47,388 nt of DNA from Collinsella aerofaciens (GCF_901212495.1 NZ_CAAKNY010000065.1:20-47407); one strand, 5' to 3'. Positions 34,279-44,370 are shown, counted from the stretch's first letter. Numbers and translations: made by a program. Notes: generated from the letters alone by a model not told the origin.

Positions 34279-35049
34279 CTAATTCTTCTTGTGCGGACGC
34301 GGCTTCTTCTCGCGACGGGTAACCTCGACCTGCAGCGGGGCGTTCTTAAGACGCTCTTCCTCATCGGCCTTAGCCTTGTCGATAACCTTCTGCGTCACGA
34401 AAATCTGCTGGGTAACCTGCCAGATAGAGGACACGTCGTAGTACAGCAGGACGCCGACGGGAAGGCTCCAACCCATCCAAAGCATCATGACGGTCATGAC
34501 AACGGCCATCATGCGCATGCTCTGGGCCTGCTGACCAGTCTGATTGCGCGACATATACAGCTGCGGAATCAAGGTGAGAACGGCAAACAGAATCAGGCAA
34601 ACCAGCGCAGGCAGCGCAACCATAAAGCCATCGGCAAAGGAAGCGCTCGGCGTGGTGGTAAGGTCAGGCAGGATGTTGAAGAACGAGAACGTGCCGTCGT
34701 TAAAGTAGTTCGGAAGGTTGCGCAGCAGCGTAAATAGGGCGAACATGACAGGCATCTGGATCAACAGCGGCAGACAACCAGCCATGGGGTTGAACTTGTT
34801 CTCGCTGTAGAACTTCTGCATCTCCTCGGCCTGACGCTGGGGATCGTCGGCATAGCGCTCCTGGATCTCGAGCATCTTAGGCTGCAGCACCTGCATGCGA
34901 GCCGTCGACTTGGTCGACTTGAGCATAAGCGGCGTCAGCAGCAGACGGATGATGACCACCAGGATGATGATGGACAGGCCCCAGTCGACCGCAAAGGTCT
35001 GGATGAGCTTGAGCAGCTCAAAAAGGATGTTAACGATCCAATCCCACAT
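34279..35049 (-). CDS. yidC: membrane protein insertase YidC
   Basis: 256-residue Oxa1/YidC insertase of the short Gram-positive type. It inserts membrane proteins with or without SecYEG. Membrane segments are near WGLSIIILVVIIRLLLTP, CLPLLIQMPVMFALFTLL, MVALPALVCLILFAVLTLIP and MMAVVMTVMMLWMGWSLPVGVLLYY. The conserved positive Arg in the first segment (IIRLLLTP) and the FNPMAGCLPLLIQMPV motif are present. The basic tail (TRREKKPRPHKKN) suits ribosome contact. GGAGGA precedes ATG 35049. Confidence 0.96.
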   Translation of the reverse strand: MWDWIVNILFELLKLIQTFAVDWGLSIIILVVIIRLLLTPLMLKSTKSTARMQVLQPKMLEIQERYADDPQRQAEEMQKFYSENKFNPMAGCLPLLIQMPVMFALFTLLRNLPNYFNDGTFSFFNILPDLTTTPSASFADGFMVALPALVCLILFAVLTLIPQLYMSRNQTGQQAQSMRMMAVVMTVMMLWMGWSLPVGVLLYYDVSSIWQVTQQIFVTQKVIDKAKADEEERLKNAPLQVEVTRREKKPRPHKKN

Positions 35050-35078
35050 GTAAGTTTTCCTCCGATAGCGAGTGCCCG

Positions 35079-35303
35079 CTAAGGCACAGGGTCATAACCG
35101 CCGACGTGCAGGGGATTGCAGCGAGCGATGCGCCTCACGGCAAGCCAGCAGCCTCTCAAAACACCGTACTTCTCAATCGCCTGGATAGCGTATTGTGAGC
35201 ACGTTGGGTAATAAATGCAGGCGTCAGGTAATAAGGGCGAAATAACCTGTTGATATATGCGAATAGGAGCGATGGCAACACGTCGCAAAACGTGATTGCT
35301 CAT
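35079..35303 (-). CDS. yidD: membrane protein insertion efficiency factor YidD
   Basis: 74 residues with the family signature IRIYQQVISPLLPDACIYYPTCSQYAIQAIEKYGVLRG, RRIARCNPLHVGGYDPVP and conserved Cys residues. It assists YidC-dependent membrane insertion at the inner face. Its ATG overlaps the rnpA stop by four bases (ATGA), so it is translationally coupled. Confidence 0.96.
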   Translation of the reverse strand: MSNHVLRRVAIAPIRIYQQVISPLLPDACIYYPTCSQYAIQAIEKYGVLRGCWLAVRRIARCNPLHVGGYDPVP

Positions 35304-35638
35304 CGCTCCTCCCCGGCAACGCCGGCGCGTTTCATAAGCGAACGCAATGCCTTGTCCATCTCCTGCGGCGAGGAAACCCTCGTCTTGGGAGTCGCGAACA
35401 AGATGATGTCATAACCCGCAACGGGAAATCCACAGCTGCGGGCGGCCTCGCGCATCACACGCTTAGATCGGTTGCGCACGACAGCACAACCGAGTCGTTT
35501 AGCACCAACGAAGGCGACCCTTCCGGAGTCGCCTTCGCCAACCGATTCACATATGGTCATTCGAATCAGAGGATGATTGAAACGACGCCCCTGACTGAAC
35601 ACATGCTCGAAATCTTGCCGAGACTTAATAGTCTTCAT
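35300..35638 (-). CDS. rnpA: ribonuclease P protein component
   Basis: 112-residue basic protein that helps the RNase P RNA process tRNA 5' ends. The RNR motif is recognisable as VVRNRSKRVMREAAR, with the N-terminal MKTIKSRQDFEHVFSQGRRFNHP and C-terminal YDIILFATPKTR segments. It lies 20 bases downstream of rpmH, the conserved order near bacterial origins. Confidence 0.95.
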   Translation of the reverse strand: MKTIKSRQDFEHVFSQGRRFNHPLIRMTICESVGEGDSGRVAFVGAKRLGCAVVRNRSKRVMREAARSCGFPVAGYDIILFATPKTRVSSPQEMDKALRSLMKRAGVAGEER

Positions 35639-35658
35639 GCGAGATGTGTGTATCGCTG

Positions 35659-35793
35659 CTAGACAGTGAGACGCTTGCGGCCCTTGGCGCGACGACGGGC
35701 GAGCACGGCACGACCACCCTTAGTGGCCATACGGGCACGGAAGCCATGGGTCTTGGCACGCTTACGCTTATTAGGCTGATACGTACGCTTCAT
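35659..35793 (-). CDS. rpmH: 50S ribosomal protein L34
   Basis: 44 residues with the family start [22 protein letters not shown] and end [15 protein letters not shown] 35793 has AGGAGGA eight bases upstream, so the 29-codon upstream opening is not used. It is the first gene of the leftward operon from the origin. Confidence 0.97.
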   Translation of the reverse strand: MKRTYQPNKRKRAKTHGFRARMATKGGRAVLARRRAKGRKRLTV

Positions 35794-35879
35794 CTTAAGT
35801 TCCTCCTGCTGCATTTCGAGTGTCCGCGGGGCGCGGACGCAGATATAGACACGTGAGCTTGAAGATTGTAGGGAAATCA

Positions 35880-36137
35880 ATGTTCAAATGTCAAGAAATC
35901 AAAGGTAAAAGGTTGCAAAGAGTACACGGTTCCCCCATAAGAAGAACCGGCATTTGAGGCAGCAGTCAACTTTTCACGAAATTTCATCGAGTTTTCAACA
36001 GGTCGTGTTGGAAATGTTGAGAACTTTTCGTCCGTTTTCCAAAGTTTTCAACAGGTTTTGAAAACTTGTCGAAAGATGAGAAACATTGCGCGGTGAGCTA
36101 CTATTTGTTCAAAACCTTTTGAAAGATTGCGAGCGGC
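35880..36137. other. oriC: replication origin segment A, TTTTCAACA-type DnaA box candidates
   Basis: Non-coding DNA at the strand switch between rpmH and the dnaA-side genes. It contains TTTTCAACA at 35992-36000 and 36045-36053, and on the other strand TGTTGGAAA (36006-36014) and TGTTGAGAA (36015-36023). A TTTTGAAAAC / GTTTTCAA symmetry and AT-rich flanks (CAAATGTCAAGAAATC) are also present. No TTATCCACA is seen. I read the nonamers as lineage-specific DnaA boxes. The region also holds the promoters of rpmH and of the next plus-strand gene. Confidence 0.7.
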
Positions 36138-37487
36138 ATGTCTGACGACTTCTACACCATGGTCGATTCCGGTGATCCGGCACCCGACAACGAGCACATC
36201 ACCGGCGTGCGCGAAAAACGCAACGAGGGTGAGCGGGTCACCGCACAAGCACCAAAGGCCATGTATGCAGCGCGCATCGCGGTCTACGATGACATGCTGT
36301 CGACACCGCGTGTCATCGTCATCGAACCGCAAGACGTCCGTACCTACTTGGAAGAGACAACCAACACCGTCTACCGGTGCATGAAAGAGCAGGGAGGACG
36401 CATCTCGCTGATGGTTATCCGCGAGATTGTCGAAAACTTTATCCACGCGCATTTTGCAGAGCCCATCATCTCGATTCTCGACGGTGGCGATACCATCCGC
36501 TTTGCCGATCAGGGTCCGGGCATCGACGACAAAGAGCGTGCCTTCGATTTTGGCGTGACCAGTGCAAACAGTAAGATGAAACGGTATATCCGCGGTACCG
36601 GCGCCGGATTTCCCATGGTACAGGAGTACTTGGAAAACGCCGGCGGCGCCGTCTCCATCGAGGACAACATGGGCAACGGCACCGTCGTGACGGTAAGTCT
36701 GAACCCCAAGCGCGTGCAGGAAATCGAGCGTGCCGGCGGGCGCGGGGCAGCCGTGCGGCCCGAGACGGAGCAGACGGCATATCCCCTATCCAGCACGTTT
36801 GCGCAGCAGCCCGCGGCGCAGCAGATGCAGCAGCCCGTGGCACACATGCAGCAGCCTGGATGTTTTCCCATGCAAGACCCCCAAGCACCGCTGGGCAACG
36901 CAATGCAAAACATACCGGAGAGCATAGGCTCGGCAGATCTGGACACAGGCACCGTGCAGCAGACAGCGGCCATGCCAAACGCCCCGCAAATGGGCTACCA
37001 ACCGTACCCGCAAGGGTATCCTCCCCAATATATGCCGCAGCAGGGATACGCCCAGCCGTATCCCCAACAGCATCTTCAGGGATACCAGCAGCCGTACCAA
37101 CAGATGCCCCAGGCGCAGTACAACCCATGGGCCCAGCAGATGCCTCCGCAGCCTTACCAACAGTGGCCGCAAAGTTTTCAACAGCAGCCGCTGCCCATGC
37201 AGAGTTCTCAACAACCAGCAGCTCAAATGATGTATCCTAATGCGGCGAATCAATATGCACAGCCGCAGCAAAACGTATTTGTGAGCGAGCGCGGCGAAGC
37301 GGCACTGGGCTATCTGGCTCAAAACCAGGAGTGTGGCGCAACCGACCTGGCACGAGCGTTTGGAAACTCAGCGCCCACGTGGTCGCGAACGCTCAACGAC
37401 TTGGCACAAGCCGGCTTGGTCATCAAACATGGCCAGAAATATCATCTGACCGAGGTAGGCAGCGCTCGCGTGCGAGCCCAAAGGTAA
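36138..37487 (+). CDS. GHKL-ATPase / Q-rich linker / winged-helix protein beside dnaA
   Basis: 449 residues in three parts. Residues about 40-195 form a histidine-kinase-type ATPase fold: N-box IREIVENFIHAHF (Glu97, Asn100), G1 box FADQGPGID (Asp124, Gly126, Gly128) and G2 box RGTGAGFPM (153-158). No HisKA domain is visible, so it is more like an anti-sigma or MutL/GyrB-style ATPase. Residues about 205-380 are Gln/Pro/Met/Tyr-rich and probably disordered. Residues about 385-449 form a MarR-like winged helix (GYLAQNQECGATDLARAFG, TWSRTLNDLAQAGLVIKHGQKYHLTEVG). It ends 15 bases before dnaA, so it is co-transcribed. The function is unknown; ATP-dependent DNA binding at the origin is an inference. 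Confidence 0.8.
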   Translation: MSDDFYTMVDSGDPAPDNEHITGVREKRNEGERVTAQAPKAMYAARIAVYDDMLSTPRVIVIEPQDVRTYLEETTNTVYRCMKEQGGRISLMVIREIVENFIHAHFAEPIISILDGGDTIRFADQGPGIDDKERAFDFGVTSANSKMKRYIRGTGAGFPMVQEYLENAGGAVSIEDNMGNGTVVTVSLNPKRVQEIERAGGRGAAVRPETEQTAYPLSSTFAQQPAAQQMQQPVAHMQQPGCFPMQDPQAPLGNAMQNIPESIGSADLDTGTVQQTAAMPNAPQMGYQPYPQGYPPQYMPQQGYAQPYPQQHLQGYQQPYQQMPQAQYNPWAQQMPPQPYQQWPQSFQQQPLPMQSSQQPAAQMMYPNAANQYAQPQQNVFVSERGEAALGYLAQNQECGATDLARAFGNSAPTWSRTLNDLAQAGLVIKHGQKYHLTEVGSARVRAQR

Positions 37488-37502
37488 GGAACGGGAGAAA
37501 CA

Positions 37503-39227
37503 GTGGACGAGGAAGCAAGCATCATCCTGGGAGATGCCATCGCCTTTTGTCAGCGCGACGGCCAAGATGCACGCCTCATCAATATGCTGGGACAATCGCG
37601 CGCCGTGAGTTTGACCGAGGACACTCTGACGATTGAGGCACCTTCACGCTTTGCCATCGCTCAGCTCAAAAAGCATCAGCCGACCATCGAGGCCTATCTG
37701 GAAGATATCGCCTTTGCGCCGATCGCGCTCAATGTCGTGGCACCGCAAGGCGCCTCGGCAAATACGGCGCCGGCCACTCACCCGGTAGCGACCGCCACCG
37801 CAGCGGCAAAGCCGTCGCCCGAGCTTCGACGCGACGATGTTTCCCGTGAAACCATGGCACCGCAGCCGACCGTTTCGGTCGCACCGGCGGTAGAGCCAGC
37901 CCCCTCGCCCATCCCGACCGCCACGCATATGCCCGTCGCACACGAGGCGACACCCGGCGAGGAATCGGGCATTGCAATCAAAAACACGTTGTCCGCCGAC
38001 GATTTCCGCCGCATGATGACCCAAATGAATGGCAGGCCACCGGCGAAGGGCGCGAGTTCGTCCGCAGCGCCGGCAGCACCTTCGGCGGAGGCCCCGGCGG
38101 CAGTCGAGAAAAACGCGGACGGGGCACCCCTCGCAGCGAATTCGAAATTCACGTTTGAAAACTTCGTCTTCGGACCGGAGAACAGCCTTGCCTACCGATC
38201 GGCGCTCAAATTCGCCATGCTTGCAGACACGCCCGGTACCTGCACGTCGCTGTTCATCTACGGCAAATCGGGCCTGGGCAAGACACACCTGCTGCTCGCT
38301 ATCAAAAATGAGCTGGCAGAGAAATCGCCCGAGATCAAGGTGAAGTACGCCAATTCGCAGGCATATCTGGACGACTTGATGACGGAATTCGACCGCCAAA
38401 AGAAGAGCAACGCCCCCATTATGCAGGCGTACCACGGCGTCGACGTGCTCATCATCGATGACATCCAGAACATCATTGGCAAACGCGCGAGCGTGGATTA
38501 CTTCTTCCAGTTGATGGACGAATTTATCCGTAACAACAAGAAGGTCGTGATCGCCGCCGACCGCGCTCCCAAGGACCTTAATATGGACGAGCGCCTGACC
38601 AGTCGCTTTAATGCCGGCCTGCTGTGCCTGGTGGCGGAGCCCAGCTACGAGATGAAGTATAAGATTTTGCAGCGGTATTACGAGAACACGATCGCCGCCG
38701 CAGCCGAGGCGGGCAACGACTCGCTGCTGGCGGCCTACGGGGGCGACGGCGGACATCTGACCGATGCGCACTTTAAACACATGGCCGAGGTCTCGGGCAC
38801 CAACATTCGCGAACTCGAGAGCTTTTGCGAGCGTTGTGCCGGCGAAGCGGGCGATCGCGAGCGTGAGGGCGGGGAGCTCACCTTTGACGACATCGACGCC
38901 ATCGCCAACCAGTACTTCGACACATCGGCCAAGAAGATCAATGTGCAGACGGTCCAGTCCGTCATCGAGGAGCAATACGGTGTGACGCACGAGGAGCTCA
39001 TCGGGCCTCGCCGCAACGCCAATATCGCCAAGGCGCGCCATATCGCTATCTACCTGGCGATTGAGATGTGCGAGATGACGACGACGGCCGTGGGCTCCGA
39101 GTTTGGCAACCGCAACCACTCGACCGTCAGCACGAGCTATAAAAAGGTTCAGAAGATGATTCAGGAAGACCGGACTGTCACCGAAGACCTCAAGTCGCTG
39201 CGCGATAAAATTACACTGCGCTCGTAG
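37503..39227 (+). CDS. dnaA: chromosomal replication initiator DnaA (variant recognition motif)
   Basis: 574 residues, about 100 longer than E. coli DnaA. Domain I is about 1-80. A long Ala/Pro-rich domain II (about 82-213) accounts for the extra length. The AAA+ domain starts at FTFENFVFGPENSLAY with Walker A GKSGLGKT (254-261), Walker B VLIIDDIQ and sensor/box VII DERLTSRFNAGL. Domain IV has the basic loop (GPRRNANIAKARHIAIYLAIEM) and signature VGSEFGNRNHSTVSTSYKKV, where GNRNHSTV (535-542) replaces the usual GGRDHTTV. Asn538 stands at the base-reading Asp (E. coli D433). The start GTG 37503 has GGGAG six bases upstream. A parS-like site lies inside the gene. Confidence 0.96.
   Translation: MDEEASIILGDAIAFCQRDGQDARLINMLGQSRAVSLTEDTLTIEAPSRFAIAQLKKHQPTIEAYLEDIAFAPIALNVVAPQGASANTAPATHPVATATAAAKPSPELRRDDVSRETMAPQPTVSVAPAVEPAPSPIPTATHMPVAHEATPGEESGIAIKNTLSADDFRRMMTQMNGRPPAKGASSSAAPAAPSAEAPAAVEKNADGAPLAANSKFTFENFVFGPENSLAYRSALKFAMLADTPGTCTSLFIYGKSGLGKTHLLLAIKNELAEKSPEIKVKYANSQAYLDDLMTEFDRQKKSNAPIMQAYHGVDVLIIDDIQNIIGKRASVDYFFQLMDEFIRNNKKVVIAADRAPKDLNMDERLTSRFNAGLLCLVAEPSYEMKYKILQRYYENTIAAAAEAGNDSLLAAYGGDGGHLTDAHFKHMAEVSGTNIRELESFCERCAGEAGDREREGGELTFDDIDAIANQYFDTSAKKINVQTVQSVIEEQYGVTHEELIGPRRNANIAKARHIAIYLAIEMCEMTTTAVGSEFGNRNHSTVSTSYKKVQKMIQEDRTVTEDLKSLRDKITLRS
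37838..37853. promoter_or_regulatory. parS-like site inside dnaA domain II
   Basis: TGTTTCCCGTGAAACC matches parS except for one core base and the last base. It encodes DVSRET in the disordered linker, where sequence is free to vary, so a ParB-binding role is plausible. Confidence 0.5.
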
Positions 39228-39465
39228 GTAAATGGACACACCTGTTGAAAACTTGTCGAAACGGCGGTTATAAGGTGTCAAAAACTCGAGCCGCGGTGAG
39301 GAAAAGTTTCGCGCAGGTTTTGAACGTGGAAAACATGCCCAGTTGCACACAGGTTCCTGTCGATTCTCTTTTTAGGGCTGACCTGCACGTTTAGGAGTAA
39401 TCAACAGTTTCGTCAGTACTATTACTATTATTAAGATATTTATATCTATAGAAAGGTATTAAAAG
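39228..39465. other. oriC: replication origin segment B, box plus AT-rich unwinding candidate
   Basis: The dnaA-dnaN gap holds TGTTGAAAA (39243-39251, reverse of TTTTCAACA) in the same extended context as segment A (TGTTGAAAACTTGTCGAAA-like). Near dnaN is a box-like TAATCAACA (39398-39406), a short spacer, and a trinucleotide-periodic tract TACTATTACTATTATTA (39417-39433) leading into very AT-rich DNA. On the minus strand the tract reads as TAA/TAG triplets ending toward the box, the arrangement of a DnaA-trio unwinding element. It also contains the dnaN promoter. Confidence 0.6.
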
Positions 39466-40569
39466 ATGAAGTTCACCGTCAGCCAGAGCTCGCTTACGCA
39501 AGCCATCGGCGTCGTTATGAAAGGCGTCGCTTCGGCATCCACCCTTCCCATTCTGTCGGGCGTGCTCGTCAAGGCACAAGACGGCATCTTGGAATTCCAG
39601 ACCTCAAACTACACCATCTCGATTCGTCACCGCATTGCGGCGCATGTCGAAGAGGAGGGCGAGATGGTGATTCCCTGCAAGATGCTCTCCAACATCACCA
39701 AGACCCTTCCCGATGCCCCGGTCACCTTTGAGCTGTCCGAGCGTCAGGTTTTGATTGGCTGCGAGAAGAGCTCTTTCCGCCTCAACACGCTCGATGCCAA
39801 CGACTTTCCCGAGTTCCCGGCATACGCCATCGAGAGCGCCGTCGAGCTGCCGACCGATATCCTGTCCGAAATGGTAAGTCGCGTATGGCGCGTCACCTCG
39901 ACTGACAAGGCCCGCCCCATCCTGGGTGGCGTGCACATGAAGGTCGAGAACAACACCGTGCGTCTGGTGGCGACCGACTCCTTCCGTCTGGCCGTGTGCG
40001 ATACGCAGGTCGAGACCTCGACGCTTGAGGGCTCTTTTGAGCTCAATGTGCCTGCCGACGCCTTCAACGACGCGCTGAACATCATGGCCAGCCAGGCGAC
40101 CATCATGATTGGCGCCACCGACACCCAGGTTGTCTTTGAGGCCGGCAACACCACCTACGTGTCACGCCGCATCGAAGGCGTGTATCCCAATTACAAGCAG
40201 CTCATCCCCGATTCGTGCGTGACGAGCGTCAAGATCGACGTAGCCGCCTTTAACGCCGCCCTTAAGCGTGTGGCCGTTATCGCGAGCGCCAACCCCGCTG
40301 TCAAGTTTGAGATCGATGTCGAGAACGGCCAGATGGGCCTGTCCTCCATTTCCAACGACCAGGACCTTGCTCAGGAGACGATCGATGTTGAGGCCGAAGG
40401 TGAGTCGGGCACCATCGCCTTCAACTACCACTACATCTTTGGCTGCCTCAATGCCCTGTCCAAGGAGAAGGAGATCACGCTGGAGCTCAAGAGCTATTCG
40501 CAGGCTGGCATCTTCAAGTCCTACGACAAGATCAACTACCTGTACCTGGTCATGCCGGTGCGCATCTAG
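39466..40569 (+). CDS. dnaN: DNA polymerase III sliding clamp beta
   Basis: 367-residue three-domain clamp that encircles DNA and tethers the replicase. Landmarks are the N-terminal MKFTVSQSSLTQAIGVVMKGVASASTLPILSGVLV, LVATDSFRLAVCDTQV in domain 2, RRIEGVYPNYKQLIP at the domain 2-3 boundary and YLVMPVRI at the C terminus, which forms the partner-binding pocket. AAAGG precedes ATG 39466 by a normal spacing. It is followed by recF after nine bases. Confidence 0.97.
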   Translation: MKFTVSQSSLTQAIGVVMKGVASASTLPILSGVLVKAQDGILEFQTSNYTISIRHRIAAHVEEEGEMVIPCKMLSNITKTLPDAPVTFELSERQVLIGCEKSSFRLNTLDANDFPEFPAYAIESAVELPTDILSEMVSRVWRVTSTDKARPILGGVHMKVENNTVRLVATDSFRLAVCDTQVETSTLEGSFELNVPADAFNDALNIMASQATIMIGATDTQVVFEAGNTTYVSRRIEGVYPNYKQLIPDSCVTSVKIDVAAFNAALKRVAVIASANPAVKFEIDVENGQMGLSSISNDQDLAQETIDVEAEGESGTIAFNYHYIFGCLNALSKEKEITLELKSYSQAGIFKSYDKINYLYLVMPVRI

Positions 40570-40577
40570 CACTGCCC

Positions 40578-41684
40578 ATGACCATGTACGCACGCGATCT
40601 TTCCGTTGCGCGCTATCGCAGCTTCGACAGCTACCGTCTTGCCCTGAGCGACGGTGTGACCGTGCTCGCGGGCCCCAACGCGGCGGGAAAGACCAACCTC
40701 ATAGAGGCGCTGCAGCTGCTGACGAGTGGCGCCTCGTTTAGGCATCCGACCACAGCCGAGCTCGTGCGCGACGGCGTGGGCTCATGCAAGGTCGAGCTGA
40801 GGCTCGAAGGTGATGGGCGCGTACTGGACATGGGGCTGGGCGTGGAAGACGGCAAGCGTTCGTTTAGCCGCAACGGCAAGCGCTGCGCCGCGTCCGGTGT
40901 GCGCGGGGTGCTGCCGAGCGTTCTGTTTTGCCCGGACCACCTGGATATGGTCAAGCGGGGTGCCATCGAGCGCCGTACCGCACTTGATGACTTTGGCGTT
41001 CAGCTGAGCGCCCGCTATGCCGATTTGGCTAGTGCCTACGGGCGCTGCGTGAGCCAGCGCAATGCCCTGCTCAAGGAGACCTGGTGCTGCCGCGAGATGC
41101 TCGGCGCCTGGAACGAATCGCTCGCCCGCGCCGGTTCGGCCCTGCTCGTGCATCGTCTCGCCCTGCTCGACCGGCTGTCGGGCCATGTGCGCGACGCTTA
41201 TGGCCGCGTGGCATCTGGCGAGCCCGCCGGTGTGTCCTATGTGTCCACGCTTGGCGACCTGCCTCGCATCGAGGATCGCGGCGAGCTCAGGGGCTGGGCG
41301 TATGAGCACATGCTCTCGGCGCTCGAGGAGCGCGCCGACGAGGAGATCCGCCGCGGCGTGACGCTCGTGGGTCCGCATCGCGACGAGATTGAGTTTTCCG
41401 TCGCGGGTCGATCGGCCCGTTCATTTGCCAGCCAAGGCCAGCAGCGAACGCTGGTGCTTGCCTGGAAGGTGGCAGAAGTGGCCGTGGCGCGCGATATCCT
41501 AGGCACCGCGCCGCTGCTGCTTTTGGACGACGTGATGAGCGAGCTCGACGCCGGGCGGCGAGGCGCTTTTCTGCAGCTGATCGGTGATGATATCCAGACA
41601 GTCATAACCACTACCAATCTGGGGTATTTTACCGATGACCTGCTTGATCGAGCCAAGGTGGTGAGCATGGGTGAGACGTGCTAA
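40578..41684 (+). CDS. recF: DNA replication and repair protein RecF
   Basis: 368-residue SMC-like ABC ATPase that acts with RecO/RecR to load RecA at gaps. Features are Walker A GPNAAGKTNLIEAL near residue 35, FSRNGKRCA, the signature SFASQGQQRTLVLAWKVAEV and Walker B PLLLLDDVMSELD. It may start at ATG 40578 or ATG 40584; neither has a clear ribosome site, so it may rely on coupling to dnaN. It overlaps dciA by 14 bases. Confidence 0.96.
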   Translation: MTMYARDLSVARYRSFDSYRLALSDGVTVLAGPNAAGKTNLIEALQLLTSGASFRHPTTAELVRDGVGSCKVELRLEGDGRVLDMGLGVEDGKRSFSRNGKRCAASGVRGVLPSVLFCPDHLDMVKRGAIERRTALDDFGVQLSARYADLASAYGRCVSQRNALLKETWCCREMLGAWNESLARAGSALLVHRLALLDRLSGHVRDAYGRVASGEPAGVSYVSTLGDLPRIEDRGELRGWAYEHMLSALEERADEEIRRGVTLVGPHRDEIEFSVAGRSARSFASQGQQRTLVLAWKVAEVAVARDILGTAPLLLLDDVMSELDAGRRGAFLQLIGDDIQTVITTTNLGYFTDDLLDRAKVVSMGETC

Positions 41685-42234
41685 TTACGAGCGCGCGAAC
41701 GGAACGGTTGCCTTCGGCGGCTTTTTGGATGCCGAGCGTCAGCGCGTCCTGGCGGCCGCGACACCTGAGCGCCGCGCGCAAATGGAGGCTGCAGAGGAGT
41801 CCCGTGCGGTCTATCACGCCTGGAATACAGTGTGCTCGGGCACGCGCGAGGGACGCCATGTGACGGGCCTGCGCTACCTGCCCGAGTCCAACGAGCTGCT
41901 GGTGTACCTCGATTCGCCCTCATGGACGCAGGAGATGACACTTTTGCGCGAGATTATCCGCGCGCGCATGGAACGTGCCGGTGCGCACGTCGACGGCCTG
42001 GTGTTCAAGACGACCGCCCCCGGCCACACACCGCCCGCTGCCAAGGAGCGCCTGCGCCCGGTCCTGGCCGAGCGTCCGCCGGCTCCGCATGCCGACCTAA
42101 GCGATGCCGAGCGTGCCGAGATCGAGCGCCAAGTGGCACCTATCGAGGACCAAAAACTGCGCGAGGCCCTCGAGAACGCCATGAGAGCCAGTGCCGAGTG
42201 GGCCAAGGGCGTGCAGAGCAAAAAAGAGCCTTAA
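41671..42234 (+). CDS. dciA: DUF721/DciA-family helicase-loading protein
   Basis: 187 residues. The central DUF721 core (VYHAWNTVCSGTREGRHVTGLRYLPESNELLVYLDSPSWTQEMTLLREIIRARM, read in parts) resembles DciA, which loads the replicative DnaB helicase in bacteria without DnaC or DnaI. The C-terminal part is charged and probably disordered (LSDAERAEIERQVAPIEDQKLREALENAM). GTG 41671 lies inside recF, so it is coupled. The recF-dciA-gyrB order is typical of Actinomycetota. Confidence 0.88.
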   Translation: MRRANYERANGTVAFGGFLDAERQRVLAAATPERRAQMEAAEESRAVYHAWNTVCSGTREGRHVTGLRYLPESNELLVYLDSPSWTQEMTLLREIIRARMERAGAHVDGLVFKTTAPGHTPPAAKERLRPVLAERPPAPHADLSDAERAEIERQVAPIEDQKLREALENAMRASAEWAKGVQSKKEP

Positions 42235-42261
42235 ATCGCATCTGGTGGCCTTGTAGAGCCA

Positions 42262-42292
42262 AATACCCTCGTTCCCGAGGGTATTTTTTTAC
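42262..42292 (+). terminator. terminator after dciA
   Basis: AATACCCTCG pairs with CGAGGGTATT around a short loop and is followed by a run of T residues. It separates the dnaN-recF-dciA transcript from gyrB. Confidence 0.9.
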
Positions 42293-42297
42293 GATAA

Positions 42298-44370
<2,073 letters not shown>

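Noticed and set aside
36439..36447. TTATCCACG, close to the classical DnaA box
   Set aside because: Single copy inside coding DNA for conserved N-box residues of the GHKL gene (F-I-H-A). No cluster, so it is probably chance.
36780..37260. Tandem repeat or CRISPR-like array in the CAG/CCG-rich stretch
   Set aside because: The repetition is at the amino-acid level (Gln/Pro-rich linker), with irregular spacing and no conserved repeat-spacer structure.
37644..39350. Long open frame antisense to dnaA (others lie antisense to gyrB, gyrA and purB)
   Set aside because: The codon bias of GC-rich genes creates long antisense frames. The protein has no recognisable motifs and the opposite strand encodes a clear known protein.
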